From Bradyrhizobium sp. SZCCT0231 (GTDB taxonomy: Bacteria; Pseudomonadota; Alphaproteobacteria; Rhizobiales; Xanthobacteraceae): a stretch of 64,000 bases of DNA. This document shows, piece after piece, positions 39,042-47,114 of the stretch. Location: NCBI RefSeq assembly GCF_018130245.1, contig NZ_JAFCKP010000019.1, forward strand, positions 36,823-100,822, written 5' to 3'. The notes under the pieces were generated by a model that did no database searches, was not told the origin of the DNA, and worked only from the letters and a program-made list of their open reading frames with translations. Within the stretch, counting starts at the first letter, position 1. The number at the start of each line of letters is the position of its first letter. Made by a program: the position numbers and the translations under genes.

Positions 39042-40372
39042 GTCCGAAGCGACCACAGGAGACGCCAACTCTCTTCGCCGCGGCGGGGCTCGATCACGAG
39101 GCTCCGCATCCGCTGCCGGACCGGCTGCGCCCGCGCGCGCTGTCGGAGGTCGTTGGCCAGGATCACATTCTCGGCCCCGACGGGGCGCTGACGCGCATGC
39201 TGGAGACGCGCACGCTGGGCTCGCTGGTGTTCTGGGGACCGCCCGGCACCGGCAAGACCACAGTGGCGCGGCTGCTGGCGGACGCGACGGATCTGCATTT
39301 CGAGCAGATTTCGGCCGTGTTCTCCGGCGTCGCCGATTTGAAGAAGGCGTTCGATGCCGCGCGCGCCCGCCGCGAGATGGGCAAGGGCACGCTGCTGTTC
39401 GTCGATGAGGTGCATCGCTTCAACCGCGCCCAGCAGGATTCGTTTTTGCCGGTGATGGAAGACGGCACCGTCGTCTTGGTCGGCGCCACCACCGAGAATC
39501 CATCCTTCGAGCTCAACGCGGCGCTTCTGTCCCGCGCGCGCGTGCTGGTGTTTCGTTCGCTCGATGCCGCCGCGATCGAAAAGCTGTTCGCGCATGCTGA
39601 AGCCGTCGAGGGCAAGAAGCTGCCGCTCGATGCCGAGGCGCGTGCGGTGCTGGTGCGCATGGCTGACGGCGATGGCCGCGCCTCGCTGACGCTTGCCGAA
39701 GAGGTCTGGCGTTCGGCGCGGGCGGACGAGATTTTCAATGCCGCGCAGTTGCAGGACATCCTGCAACGCCGCGCGCCGATCTACGACAAGTCGGCCGATG
39801 GGCATTACAACCTGATCTCGGCGCTGCATAAGTCGGTGCGCGGCTCCGATCCCGATGCCGCGCTGTATTACCTCGCGCGCATGCTGGACGCTGGCGAGGA
39901 CCCGCTGTTCCTGGCCCGCCGCGTCGTGCGCATGGCGGTCGAGGACATCGGGCTTGCCGATCCGCAGGCGCTCGTCATCGCCAATGCCGCCAAGGACGCC
40001 TTCGACTTCCTCGGCCATCCCGAAGGCGAGCTCGCGATTGCGCAGGCCGTGGTCTATCTCGCCACCGCGCCGAAATCGAACGCGGTCTACACCGCCTTCG
40101 GCACGGCGATGCAGGTGGCAAAGCAAGCCGGCTCGCTGCTGCCGCCAAAGCACATCCTCAATTCCCCGACCAAGCTGATGAAGTCGGAAGGTTACGGCGC
40201 GGCTTACGAATACGACCACGACGCCCCCGATGCCTTCTCCGGCCAGGACTACTTCCCGGAAGCCCTGGGCCGCCGGACCTTCTACGACCCGCCCGAGCGC
40301 GGTTTCGAGCGTGAGATCAGGAAGCGGCTGGATTACTGGGCCAAGCTGCGCAAGGAGCGAGGCGGGAAATAG
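39038..40372 (+). CDS. rarA: Replication-associated recombination protein A
   Basis: 444 aa clamp-loader-like AAA+ ATPase (RarA/MgsA), acting at stalled replication forks. Walker A GPPGTGKTT at 67-75, Walker B LLFVDEVHRFN near 121, sensor I GATTENPSFELN, arginine finger SRARVLVF, and the C-terminal tetramerisation domain with GSDPDAALYYLARML. The ATG overlaps the protease stop codon. Confidence 0.96.
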   Translation: MSPKRPQETPTLFAAAGLDHEAPHPLPDRLRPRALSEVVGQDHILGPDGALTRMLETRTLGSLVFWGPPGTGKTTVARLLADATDLHFEQISAVFSGVADLKKAFDAARARREMGKGTLLFVDEVHRFNRAQQDSFLPVMEDGTVVLVGATTENPSFELNAALLSRARVLVFRSLDAAAIEKLFAHAEAVEGKKLPLDAEARAVLVRMADGDGRASLTLAEEVWRSARADEIFNAAQLQDILQRRAPIYDKSADGHYNLISALHKSVRGSDPDAALYYLARMLDAGEDPLFLARRVVRMAVEDIGLADPQALVIANAAKDAFDFLGHPEGELAIAQAVVYLATAPKSNAVYTAFGTAMQVAKQAGSLLPPKHILNSPTKLMKSEGYGAAYEYDHDAPDAFSGQDYFPEALGRRTFYDPPERGFEREIRKRLDYWAKLRKERGGK

Positions 40373-40405
40373 GCTCTGCGGCTCCAAACGAAGGCTTGCA
40401 TTTGC

Positions 40406-40421
40406 GTGTCAAAAATGACAC
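40406..40421. promoter_or_regulatory. Putative toxin-antitoxin operator
   Basis: GTGTCAAAAATGACAC: perfect 6-bp arms with an AAAA spacer, just before the toxin start codon. Symmetric TGTCA/TGACA sites of this kind are typical targets of XRE-type antitoxins. Confidence 0.55.
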
Positions 40422-40435
40422 ATGAATGCAGCCGA

Positions 40436-40783
40436 ATGATCGATCGCACGAAGAAGCTTCCCGCGAGATTCTACGTCAGCTCGACAGGTCGAAATCCTGT
40501 TCGCGAGTGGATATTGGAATTGCCTTCCGAAGATCGACGAACAGTCGGGAAGGATATTCAGAAAGTCGAATTCGGTTGGCCGATAGGACGCCCGCATTGC
40601 GCTCCGCTGGGAGATGGATTGTGGGAGGTTCGGAGTGATCTCGACAGCAACCGCATCGCGCGAGTGATCTTCTGTCTTAAAGGCGGTCAGATGATCCTGC
40701 TTCACGGCTTCATCAAGAAGACGCAGAAGGCGCCAAGGCAGGATATCGACCTTGCGCTGAAGCGCAGACGAGAGGTGATGTAA
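40436..40783 (+). CDS. RelE/HigB-type toxin (phage Gp49-like)
   Basis: 115 aa from the ATG at 40436; earlier starts (GTG 40406, ATG 40415) would lie in the operator. GRNPVREWILELPSEDRRTV, then VEFGWPIGRPHC, LGDGLWEVRSDL, RIARVIFCLKGGQMILLHGF and IKKTQKAPRQDIDLA are the signature of the Gp49/HigB family, ribosome-dependent mRNA interferases. Its TAA overlaps the antitoxin ATG by one base, the toxin-first order of HigBA modules. Confidence 0.88.
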   Translation: MIDRTKKLPARFYVSSTGRNPVREWILELPSEDRRTVGKDIQKVEFGWPIGRPHCAPLGDGLWEVRSDLDSNRIARVIFCLKGGQMILLHGFIKKTQKAPRQDIDLALKRRREVM

Positions 40784-41073
40784 TGGCGAAGAGAAAAGCG
40801 CGTGTGAGCGATGAGACGTTCGACGAGTTTCTTGCTAACCAAGGCATACTTGGTGCTTGTGAGGAGCGCGCCATCAAGGAACTCATCGCCGAGCAACTAA
40901 CGGAAGCAATGAAGACGCAGGGAATTACAAAAACGGCGATGGCCGAACGTATGAAGACGAGTCGCCGTCAACTCGATCGCCTCCTCGATCCTGCTACACC
41001 TTCGGTGACGCTGGATACTTTACAGCGCGCCGCAAGCGCCGTCGGGCGTACCTTGCGGGTTGAGCTAGTATAA
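40783..41073 (+). CDS. XRE-family antitoxin (HigA-like)
   Basis: 96 aa. Helix-turn-helix domain in the C-terminal half (LTEAMKTQGITKTAMAERMK, then SRRQLDRLLDP), preceded by an N-terminal segment (about 1-40) probably contacting the toxin. Neutralises the adjacent toxin and likely represses the pair through the GTGTCA/TGACAC palindrome upstream. Confidence 0.88.
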   Translation: MAKRKARVSDETFDEFLANQGILGACEERAIKELIAEQLTEAMKTQGITKTAMAERMKTSRRQLDRLLDPATPSVTLDTLQRAASAVGRTLRVELV

Positions 41074-41098
41074 CAAGACGAAAGCGTGGAAGAACCGC

Positions 41099-42313
41099 AT
41101 GAGCCGCCGCATCAAGAGAATGAATCCAAAACCTCGCGATCGCGACGAGCGCAAGGAGGCGCGTCCGCATCAGGCGCGTAGCGCGTCAAAGGCCGGGCCG
41201 CGTCCGGGTGGCAAGCTCGGCAGTAAGCCTTCGCGCTTCGCGGGCGAGCGCCCACAGCGGCGTCCGCCCAAAGCTGCACAGGAAAGGTCTGCCCCGGAGA
41301 AACCCGTCGAGGCGCTGCTGCCGACCAAGGTGCAGACCGTCACCGTCACGGCCGACGAGAACAACATGCGCGTTGATCGTTTCCTGGAAGCGCGCTTTCC
41401 CGGCCTGTCGTTCTCCCACATCCAGCGTGTCGTGCGCAAAGGCGAGCTGCGCGTCGACGGCAAGCGCGTCGATAGCAAGGACCGGCTGGAAGAGGGACAG
41501 AGCGTCCGCATTCCGCCGCTGAAGCTCGACGCGCCGAAGGTGGTCGGCGAGCTTTCGGAAGCTGCGCAGAAGACGCTCAAGGCGCTGAAGGAGATGACGA
41601 TCTTTGAGGACGACGACGTCCTCGTCCTGAACAAGCCCGCCGGCCTTGCCGTGCAGGGCGGCTCGGGCATGACGCGGCACATCGACCAGATGCTGGAGGT
41701 GATGCGCGACGCCAAGGGCCAGAAGCCGCGCCTCGTGCACCGCATCGACAGGGAAACGTCCGGCTGCCTCCTGATCGCCAAGACGCGCTTCGCCGCCTCG
41801 CATCTGACCGGCGCGTTCCGCTCGCGTTCGGCGCGAAAGGTCTATTGGGCTCTGGTACCGGGCCTGCCGAAGCCCAAGCAGGGCCGCATCTCGACCTTCC
41901 TGGCGAAGGATGAGGGCGAGGATGACACCATCATGCGCATCGCCCAGCATGGCGATGAGGGCGCGAGCCACGCAGTGACCTATTATGCAGTGGTCGAGAC
42001 CGCCGGCAACAAGCTGACCTGGGTGTCGCTGAAGCCGGTGACGGGCCGCACCCACCAGCTGCGCGCCCACATGGCCCACATCGGCCACCCCATCGTCGGC
42101 GATCCCAAATATTTCAACATCGAGAACTGGCAGCTGCCAGGCGGCCTGCAAAACCGGCTGCATCTCTTGGCGCGCCGCATCGTCATTCCGCATCCGCGCG
42201 GCGGCGTGATCGATGCCACCGCGCCGTTGCCGCCACATATGCAGCAGTCGTGGAACCTGCTCGGGCTGGACGCAACCAGATTTGATCCGATCGAGAACGC
42301 GCCAGAGGAATAG
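41099..42313 (+). CDS. 23S rRNA pseudouridine synthase, RluC/RluD family
   Basis: 404 aa. A basic, disordered N-terminus (about 1-75, Arg/Lys/Pro-rich), an S4 RNA-binding domain (MRVDRFLEARFPGLSFSHIQ, near 92-140) and the catalytic domain with HRIDRETSGCLL near 216, whose Asp is the nucleophile. TGRTHQLRAHMAHIGHPIVG is the second signature. The order RluC-like gene then ATP12 is common in rhizobia. Most likely RluC, modifying several uridines of 23S rRNA; RluD is the alternative. Confidence 0.93.
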   Translation: MSRRIKRMNPKPRDRDERKEARPHQARSASKAGPRPGGKLGSKPSRFAGERPQRRPPKAAQERSAPEKPVEALLPTKVQTVTVTADENNMRVDRFLEARFPGLSFSHIQRVVRKGELRVDGKRVDSKDRLEEGQSVRIPPLKLDAPKVVGELSEAAQKTLKALKEMTIFEDDDVLVLNKPAGLAVQGGSGMTRHIDQMLEVMRDAKGQKPRLVHRIDRETSGCLLIAKTRFAASHLTGAFRSRSARKVYWALVPGLPKPKQGRISTFLAKDEGEDDTIMRIAQHGDEGASHAVTYYAVVETAGNKLTWVSLKPVTGRTHQLRAHMAHIGHPIVGDPKYFNIENWQLPGGLQNRLHLLARRIVIPHPRGGVIDATAPLPPHMQQSWNLLGLDATRFDPIENAPEE

Positions 42314-42354
42314 TCAGGTTGAACGGGGGCGGGGCGGAGCACAACATATCGCCC

Positions 42355-42651
42355 ATGAAACGGCTCTCGATCTGCCTCATGGTTTTGACCGCGCTGCTCA
42401 CGGGGCAGCGGGCGCGGGCACAATATGTGCTGCCGGGCCCCTCGCAAGTCATTCCGCCGCCTTCGCCGCCACCGCCGCCGAAGATCGAGGTGCCGAAGGT
42501 TCCGCAATTCGACGCGCCGCCGCGCTACAACTACCAGCCGCTCCCGCGCAATTCGTTCAGCGATCGCGTCTCGAAGTGCCTCGACGACGCTGCTGCCGCA
42601 GGACTGGGGCCGGCCGATCGCGGCACTTATGCGCGCAGTTGCGCGAACTAG
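42355..42651 (+). CDS. Small proline-rich secreted protein
   Basis: 98 aa from the ATG at 42355. Signal peptide MKRLSICLMVLTALLTG with cleavage after ARA, then a Pro-rich stretch with a run of five prolines, and a C-terminal FSDRVSKCLDDAAAAGLGPA ending RSCAN with two cysteines that could form a disulfide. No known domain. It lies between the pseudouridine synthase and ATP12 on the same strand. Confidence 0.7.
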   Translation: MKRLSICLMVLTALLTGQRARAQYVLPGPSQVIPPPSPPPPPKIEVPKVPQFDAPPRYNYQPLPRNSFSDRVSKCLDDAAAAGLGPADRGTYARSCAN

Positions 42652-42726
42652 CAGCACCCATCGTCGTCCTGGCGAAGCCATGACGACACTGGTAATTTGG
42701 TTGACGACAAGGATCGAAACACCGAC

Positions 42727-43521
42727 ATGCGCGAATTGTTCGAAGAAGCTGCGGGGCAGCCCGCGCCGGATCCGCGGGAATCGGCGCGCGCATCCGCGCG
42801 CATGCCGCTGCGCAAACGCTTCTACAAGGAAGCCGGCGTCACCGAGGCCGAGGGCGGCTTCGCCATTACCCTCGACGGCAAGCCGATCCGTACGCCCTCC
42901 GGCCGCCAGGTGGTGATTCCTGCGCGCGCGCTCGCCGATGCGGTGGCTGCCGAATGGGCCGCGCAAGGCGAGGCGATCGATCCCGTGACCATGCCGCTGA
43001 CGCGGATCGCCAACAGTGTGGTCGAGGGCGTGATCGACCGCGTCGAGCTCGTCAGCGACGACCTTGCAAAGTACTTCGAGACTGATCTCCTGTTCTATCG
43101 CGCCGGCCACCCCGAAGGACTGGTTGCCCGCGAGGCCGCGCATTGGGATCCCGTGCTGTTTTGGGCGGCGGAGACGCTGGGCGCGCATTTCATCCTGTCC
43201 GAGGGTGTCATGCATGTGAAGCAGCCGGATGAGGCGGTCGGGGCCGCGCGCGCCGCGCTGCCGCAGGATGCCTGGTCGGTCGCTGCCCTTCATGTGGTGA
43301 CGACCCTGAGTGGTTCGGCGCTGCTGGCGCTGGCACTCGCCCATGGCGCGCAGGACGCCGGCCAGGTCTGGGCTGCCGCCCATGTCGATGAGGACTGGAA
43401 CGCCGAGCAATGGGGCGTGGACGAGGAAGCAGCTGGCCGCCGGGCCATCCGCCTCAGGGATTTCGAGGCGGCCGTGGCGGTGCTGGCGGCCGTAAAGCCG
43501 CCCGCACCCGCAGGTCCTTAA
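42727..43521 (+). CDS. ATP12 family F1-ATPase assembly chaperone
   Basis: 264 aa. ITLDGKPIRTPSGRQVVIPA and EWAAQGEAIDPVTMPLTRIA are the ATP12 signature; DLLFYRAGHPEGLVAREAAHW follows. Mitochondrial ATP12 chaperones the alpha subunit of F1; the alphaproteobacterial homologue is thought to do the same. The ATG at 42727 is preferred over a TTG ten codons upstream. N-terminus unusually rich in Arg and Ala. Confidence 0.93.
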   Translation: MRELFEEAAGQPAPDPRESARASARMPLRKRFYKEAGVTEAEGGFAITLDGKPIRTPSGRQVVIPARALADAVAAEWAAQGEAIDPVTMPLTRIANSVVEGVIDRVELVSDDLAKYFETDLLFYRAGHPEGLVAREAAHWDPVLFWAAETLGAHFILSEGVMHVKQPDEAVGAARAALPQDAWSVAALHVVTTLSGSALLALALAHGAQDAGQVWAAAHVDEDWNAEQWGVDEEAAGRRAIRLRDFEAAVAVLAAVKPPAPAGP

Positions 43522-43575
43522 CGAGAGGTTTACGACGCAGCGTTACGGTAGCTGGCACCCCCAAAGGCCTCCGAG

Positions 43576-45168
43576 ATGCCGACGCCGGTCACCTCCATTG
43601 TTCCCGTCAGCGCCGCAAGCCCCTTGGCTGATGCGGCGACACCCGATCTTGTGCTTCAAGCCGGCAGTGTCGTCGATGCCAGGGTCGTCAGCGTCCTCGC
43701 TGACAATCTGGTGCGGATCGCGATCGCAAATCTATCGCTCGACGTGATGTCGGAAGTCGCGCTGTCGCCCGGGCAGAATCTCCAGCTGGCGGTGTCGCAG
43801 AACGACGGGGCCATCCGCCTCGCCGTCGTGGGCGGGGCAGGCGAGGCGGCCGCCGACGTGGTCACGTTGACGCCGCGTGCGGCCTCGCTGGTGGAGAGCC
43901 CGCCGCTTGCGCCATCGGCTGGCGCAGCACGCAGCACGCTGACGCCTTCGGAGCAGGTCGCCGTCACGGTGGCTTCGGCCGAGGCCGTAACCAGGCAGGG
44001 CAGCCAGGCACCGCTGTTTGCCAATCTGGCCTCCGTCGTCACCGGCAGTGACCTGCCCGTAGGCTTGAAGCAGGCGGTGCTGGACGTGCTGGCGCAGCAG
44101 ACGCCGCTCGACGCCGGGCTCGACGGCGGCGATATCGAATCGGCCTTCCAGAAATCAGGGCTTTTCCTCGAGGCTTCGCTCGCCGCGGGCGCGATGCCGT
44201 CGTCCGGCGCAAGGCCCGATTTGAAGGCGGCGCTGCTGGTGCTGCGCCAGGCACTGGCCACGATTGAGACCGCCGTGCCACCGACGCAAGGCGCCTTGAT
44301 TCCAACCGGCGCCGCGGGGACACCGCAGGCCGGCATCGCACCGGCGGCAGCAGGCGGGACGGCGCAGGCGGCATCGGCCCAACAGCCGCAAATGCCGCGC
44401 AGCGCCAATCCCGCCGCTGCCGTGCTCGCCGATATCGCTGGCGGCGTTTCGCAGGCGGCGACATCACGGACCATGTCCGCAGGCCTTGCCGCGAGCCTGC
44501 TGCAAGAGGTCATGCAAAACCTGCCGCGCCTGACCGGCAACGTGCCCGGCTCCAACAAGGCCGTGCCGGATGGCCACATCTTCGAGGCCGGACACGCGAC
44601 GCCCCCGCCATTCCGCGGTGCGCTGCCGGCGCCGCAGTCCATCGCCGCGCCATCGCTCGCGCCGGACACGCCGCTCGCTGCCACCGTGCATCGCCTGCTC
44701 GACGATACCGATGCCGCGATCGCGCGGCAGACGCTGTTGCAAGTTGCCTCGCTCCCCGATCGCACCGACGCCAGCGGGCACCGCATCGATCCGGCCGTGC
44801 CGCAGTGGAATTTCGAGATTCCGTTCGCGACCCGGCAGGGCACCGCGATGGCGCAGTTCGAGATCTCGCGCGATGGCGGCAACGAGTCCGCCGATCCCGC
44901 CCAGCGCGCCTGGCGCGCGCGCTTCTCGCTCAATGTCGAGCCGGCCGGTCCGGTACATGCGCTTATCACGCTGAACGGCGACAAGACCTTCGTACGGATG
45001 TGGGCAGAGCGGCCGGCGACGGCGCAGCAGCTTCGCGCCGGCGTCGGTGAGCTCAGCCAGGCATTGACGAGGGCCGAGCTCAGGCCCGGTGATATCGTGG
45101 TCCGCGACGGCACGCCGCCGCAACCAGCGCCTGCCCGCGCCGGCCACTTCCTGGATCGCGCGACATGA
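43576..45168 (+). CDS. FliK-like protein (flagellar hook-length control C-terminal domain)
   Basis: 530 aa, Ala/Pro/Gln-rich and low in Cys, with a long disordered middle. Residues about 405-515 (WNFEIPFATRQGTAMAQFEI, then RFSLNVEPAGPVHALITLNG and LSQALTRAELRPGDIVV) fit the FliK C-terminal domain, which talks to the FlhB export switch. It overlaps by 4 bp a gene for an FlhB C-terminal-like protein, but no other flagellar genes are nearby. Probably an orphan substrate-specificity pair rather than the main FliK. Confidence 0.75.
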   Translation: MPTPVTSIVPVSAASPLADAATPDLVLQAGSVVDARVVSVLADNLVRIAIANLSLDVMSEVALSPGQNLQLAVSQNDGAIRLAVVGGAGEAAADVVTLTPRAASLVESPPLAPSAGAARSTLTPSEQVAVTVASAEAVTRQGSQAPLFANLASVVTGSDLPVGLKQAVLDVLAQQTPLDAGLDGGDIESAFQKSGLFLEASLAAGAMPSSGARPDLKAALLVLRQALATIETAVPPTQGALIPTGAAGTPQAGIAPAAAGGTAQAASAQQPQMPRSANPAAAVLADIAGGVSQAATSRTMSAGLAASLLQEVMQNLPRLTGNVPGSNKAVPDGHIFEAGHATPPPFRGALPAPQSIAAPSLAPDTPLAATVHRLLDDTDAAIARQTLLQVASLPDRTDASGHRIDPAVPQWNFEIPFATRQGTAMAQFEISRDGGNESADPAQRAWRARFSLNVEPAGPVHALITLNGDKTFVRMWAERPATAQQLRAGVGELSQALTRAELRPGDIVVRDGTPPQPAPARAGHFLDRAT

Positions 45169-45428
45169 GCGATCCATCCAGGCTTGCGATCGCGCTGCAT
45201 TACGAGAAGGGCTCTGGCGCGCCTGTCGTCGTCGCCAAGGGCAGGGGCACGATCGGCGAAAAGATCGTCGAGATCGCCAAGGTCCACGACATCCCGATCG
45301 AGGAGAACGAGGTTCTGGCCGGCGCACTGTCCAAGGTCGAGCTCGGTGAGGAGATCCCGCCGGATCTCTACAAAGCCGTCGCCGAGGTGCTGGTGTTCGT
45401 GCTGCGGCTGTCGGGACGGGGGCGGTGA
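45165..45428 (+). CDS. Stand-alone FlhB C-terminal domain protein (FlhX-like)
   Basis: 87 aa. It matches only the cytosolic export-switch domain of FlhB/YscU: LAIALHYEKGSGAPVVVAKG, IGEKIVEIAKVHDIPIEENE, and LGEEIPPDLYKAVAEVLVFV. The membrane part is missing, and DPSR stands where FlhB has the autocleaved NPTH, so the protein begins just at the cleavage point. Such FlhX proteins can partly replace the FlhB fragment in Helicobacter. ATG overlaps the FliK-like stop. Confidence 0.9.
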   Translation: MSDPSRLAIALHYEKGSGAPVVVAKGRGTIGEKIVEIAKVHDIPIEENEVLAGALSKVELGEEIPPDLYKAVAEVLVFVLRLSGRGR

Positions 45429-45502
45429 AAACAACCTGTCATCGTTTCAACACTTAGCGGCTGCATGGTCGCGACCACTCTCATCAATATCGGATACCGC
45501 TC

Positions 45503-46321
45503 TTGCTCACCCGCCGTTCTACTCTTGGCCTGCTCGCCGCAGCCGCCACACTGCCATCACGTGCGTTCGCGCATGTCGCGCCGCCGCGCAACGAAATCCG
45601 TGAGAGTCTTGCAAAACGCTTCACCGATCTCGGTACGGCAGGCACCTTCGTCGGCTACAAGGTCGAGGACTATCTGATCGTCGCCAGCGACAAGGAGCGC
45701 TCGGGCGAGGGCAAGCTGCCGGCCTCGACCTTCAAGATTCCGAACTCGCTGATCGCGCTGGAGACCGGCGTGGTCGCTGACCCCGATAAGGACGTGTTTC
45801 CCTGGGACGGCGTCAAGCGTCCGATCGAGGCCTGGAACAAGGATCACACGCTACGCAGTGCGATCGCGGTCAGCGCGGTGCCGGTCTATCAGGAGATCGC
45901 GCGCCGCATCGGCCAGGAACGCATGCAGAAATATGTCGACGAGCTCGACTACGGCAATCGCGACATCGGCGGTGGCATCGACCAGTTCTGGCTCACGGGC
46001 GCTCTGCGCATCGATCCGGTCGAGCAGGTCGATTTCGTCGATCGGCTGCGCCGCCGTGCGCTGCCGATCTCAAAGCGCAGCCAGGATCTCGTTGCCGACA
46101 TCCTGCCGGTGACCAAGGTCGGCGACAGCATAATCCGCGCCAAGTCGGGCCTCTTGGGCGCCGAGCGCGGCGAGCCGTCGCTCGGCTGGATGGTCGGCTG
46201 GGCCGAGAAAGGTGAGGCGCACACCGTGTTCGCGCTCAACATGGATTGTAAGGATCCGCGTCTCGTCGGCGAGCGCATGCCGCTGACACAGGCCTGCCTT
46301 GCCGAGATCGGCGCGATCTAA
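45503..46321 (+). CDS. Class D (OXA-like) beta-lactamase
   Basis: 272 aa with a TTG start; no ATG occurs before the active site. The N-terminus LTRRSTLGLLAAAATLPSRA resembles a twin-arginine signal. Active-site motifs are complete: Ser75-Thr-Phe-Lys78 (STFK), SAV 124-126, YGN 150-152, KSG 214-216 and W229/W233 nearby. The lysine of STFK would be carboxylated in class D enzymes. Whether it hydrolyses beta-lactams or only binds peptidoglycan-like ligands cannot be told from sequence. Confidence 0.92.
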   Translation: MLTRRSTLGLLAAAATLPSRAFAHVAPPRNEIRESLAKRFTDLGTAGTFVGYKVEDYLIVASDKERSGEGKLPASTFKIPNSLIALETGVVADPDKDVFPWDGVKRPIEAWNKDHTLRSAIAVSAVPVYQEIARRIGQERMQKYVDELDYGNRDIGGGIDQFWLTGALRIDPVEQVDFVDRLRRRALPISKRSQDLVADILPVTKVGDSIIRAKSGLLGAERGEPSLGWMVGWAEKGEAHTVFALNMDCKDPRLVGERMPLTQACLAEIGAI

Positions 46322-46570
46322 CTCCAACGCCGTTGCCGCCTGACCTGGCTTGAAGAGCGCCTACAAGAACTCCTCCACGGCGCCGAGGGACGACCGTCGC
46401 GAGCATCTCGGCGATGCTTGCGTGATGCGCGGGCCAAGGTGTCGTGATCGCCGCCGTGCCGATTGGGCCCACGCCAAATTCGGCGCCAGCCCGTGAGCGC
46501 GAAGCAAGCCTGATCGGGCTGCCCGGTCAATCGGGCCGGAACACCGGATTTTGCGAGGTCGCGCGCCGGG
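46322..46570. other. Non-coding gap between the beta-lactamase and DUF4260 genes
   Basis: About 250 bp in which I see no gene, repeat or clear terminator. Short overlapping frames have no family-like sequence. Confidence 0.5.
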
Positions 46571-46975
46571 TCAGGCGTCCTTTTGCCGCCCGATCCGGCC
46601 GAGATGGGTGAAGCCGAACCCGGCGGAATATTTCAGGCCGTAGCCGAGCGCCCGGTCGATGCCGATATGGGCGAGCCAGATCAAGGCAATGGACAAAGTG
46701 AGGGGCGAGGCGAGGCCGAAGCCCAGCGTCAGCAGCGCCACCGGCGCCATGTAGCTGTGGGCGGCGTTGTAGACCATCGCGCCGAACCTGGCGTCGGACA
46801 GGTATGCCAGGAAGCTCAGATCGGGCACGAAGAACAGCAGGGCAAACACCAGCCACGACCCGTCCCAGGCGGCGTAGAGCATCACCATCCCCACAAACAG
46901 GGTCAGGCCCTCGAGCCGCAGCAGGATGTTGACGCCGCCTGTCGCAGCGCCCGTCTCGGCCGTTCCTTCCGTCAT
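46571..46975 (-). CDS. DUF4260 family membrane protein
   Basis: 134 aa, three to four membrane helices (LTLFVGMVMLYAAW, LVFALLFFVPDLSFLAYL, PVALLTLGFGLA, SIALIWLAHIGIDRAL). NAAHSYMAPVAL and HIGIDRALGYGLKYSAGFGF are the family motifs. The start at 46975 (MTEGTAETG) is chosen over a longer reading that would cross the promoter region shared with the divergent carboxylase gene. Function unknown. Confidence 0.85.
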   Translation of the reverse strand: MTEGTAETGAATGGVNILLRLEGLTLFVGMVMLYAAWDGSWLVFALLFFVPDLSFLAYLSDARFGAMVYNAAHSYMAPVALLTLGFGLASPLTLSIALIWLAHIGIDRALGYGLKYSAGFGFTHLGRIGRQKDA

Positions 46976-47114
46976 GCTCGTCTCCCGGACAAAACTTTGT
47001 AATTCCTTGCGCTTTCCCGCTGCAACAGGGCAGCCCTGCGACGCCGAAAGCCGCTTCCCGGCCTGCAAAATGCCGTGTTAGAACCCCGCATCATTTAAGA
47101 ACTGGCGGGAGCAA

